In this document: in pieces, positions 4,939-5,065 of the stretch
How the letters are laid out: each line of letters opens with the position of its first letter
Position numbering within the stretch: position 1 is the stretch's first letter
DNA from: JAUXFK01 sp034189035
Lineage (GTDB): Bacteria; Desulfobacterota; UBA8473
Length of the DNA: 5,065 nucleotides
Direction: 5' to 3'
Assembly: GCA_034189035.1 (NCBI GenBank)
Contig: JAXHVA010000198.1
Location: 1-5,065 of the forward strand
Made by a program: the position numbers and the translations under genes
Notes under the pieces: model-generated
What the model saw: the letters and a program-made list of their open reading frames with translations, nothing else
Databases searched by the model: none
Told to the model about the DNA's origin: nothing

Positions 4939-5065
4939 GGCTAACATTTAGTTAAGCGGTATTTTCTGGCCCAATAATTGCCTGTGATCAAATGATGTAT
5001 TCACGGGTAAATAATGCTTATTGCAATTTTTGGGACAGAAAATATCCGACTTAAACGGCTTGTTG
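4939..5065 (-). other. integron attC site, cut by window edge
   Basis: R' on the minus strand is GTTAGCC (4945-4939). Arms 5036-5056 and 4951-4968 pair well (GTTAAGCGG / TATTTTCTG side), and the stem continues inward between CCCAATAATTG (4970-4980) and CAATTTTTGGG (5024-5034). Extra bases lie on the right-hand (L'') arm, so the orientation is minus. The window stops in the R'' core: GTTG at 5062-5065 is the first four bases of GTTRRRY. It is the attC of a further cassette whose gene is beyond the window. Confidence 0.85.

Larger units (their letters stand above)
847..5065 (-). mobile_element. integron gene cassette array (partial)
   Basis: Consecutive minus-strand genes are separated by attC-type palindromes at 2166-2297, 3215-3276, 4054-4144 and 4939-5065 (partial), with a weaker one at 847-975. 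Using the G^TT crossover in each R' core, the units are about 4060-4944, 3221-4059, 2172-3220 and 853-2171, and hicBA follows below 853. Gene orientation and attC orientation agree throughout. The attC sites are short and varied in length (62 to 132 bases), unlike the near-identical repeats of some large chromosomal integrons. No integrase gene or attI is inside the window, so whether the array is chromosomal or mobile cannot be decided. Expression probably depends on read-through from the right or on promoters within cassettes. Confidence 0.85.

Noticed and set aside
1..5065. CRISPR array, tRNA or rRNA genes
   Set aside because: No regularly spaced direct repeats and no tRNA-like or rRNA-like segments were found on either strand by eye.

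Overview
The window reads as a run of integron gene cassettes from a bacterium, probably an environmental proteobacterium. I cannot name the organism, and no integrase or attI is in view. Every convincing gene is on the minus strand. Three complete attC recombination sites and one cut off by the window edge separate the genes, all pointing the same way as the genes. Each folds as an imperfect palindrome with core sites of the RYYYAAC...GTTRRRY type, and its extra unpaired bases all lie on the same arm. The integrase end of the array should therefore lie to the right, beyond base 5065.

In the direction of transcription (right to left) the layout is: (1) a partial attC at the right edge; (2) a cassette at about 4060-4944 with one gene of unknown function that carries a HEPN-like R-x6-H motif; (3) a cassette at about 3221-4059 with a small gene interrupted by an amber codon, followed 3 bases later by a PIN-domain nuclease, together a likely toxin-antitoxin pair; (4) a cassette at about 2172-3220 with a 278-residue protein of unknown function; (5) a segment at about 853-2171 with a Y1 (HUH) transposase of the REP-associated type, ending in a degenerate attC-like site; (6) a hicB-hicA toxin-antitoxin pair whose stop codon lies inside an attC half-site. 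The leftmost 340 bases hold no gene that I can support. They contain three consecutive near-perfect stem-loops and a C8 tract.

The core at each cassette's own 5' end is the exact reverse complement of the core after its gene in four units (HEPN-like, PIN, 278-residue and hicBA), as expected for excisable cassettes. The gene content is two toxin-antitoxin-like modules, a HEPN-like gene, an unknown gene and a transposase. This is typical accessory integron cargo; toxin-antitoxin cassettes are known to stabilise such arrays, and HEPN and PIN RNases suggest a possible role in defence. The most interesting items are the PIN gene with its amber-split partner, the HEPN-like cassette whose first ATG spans a recombination point, and the transposase embedded in the array.
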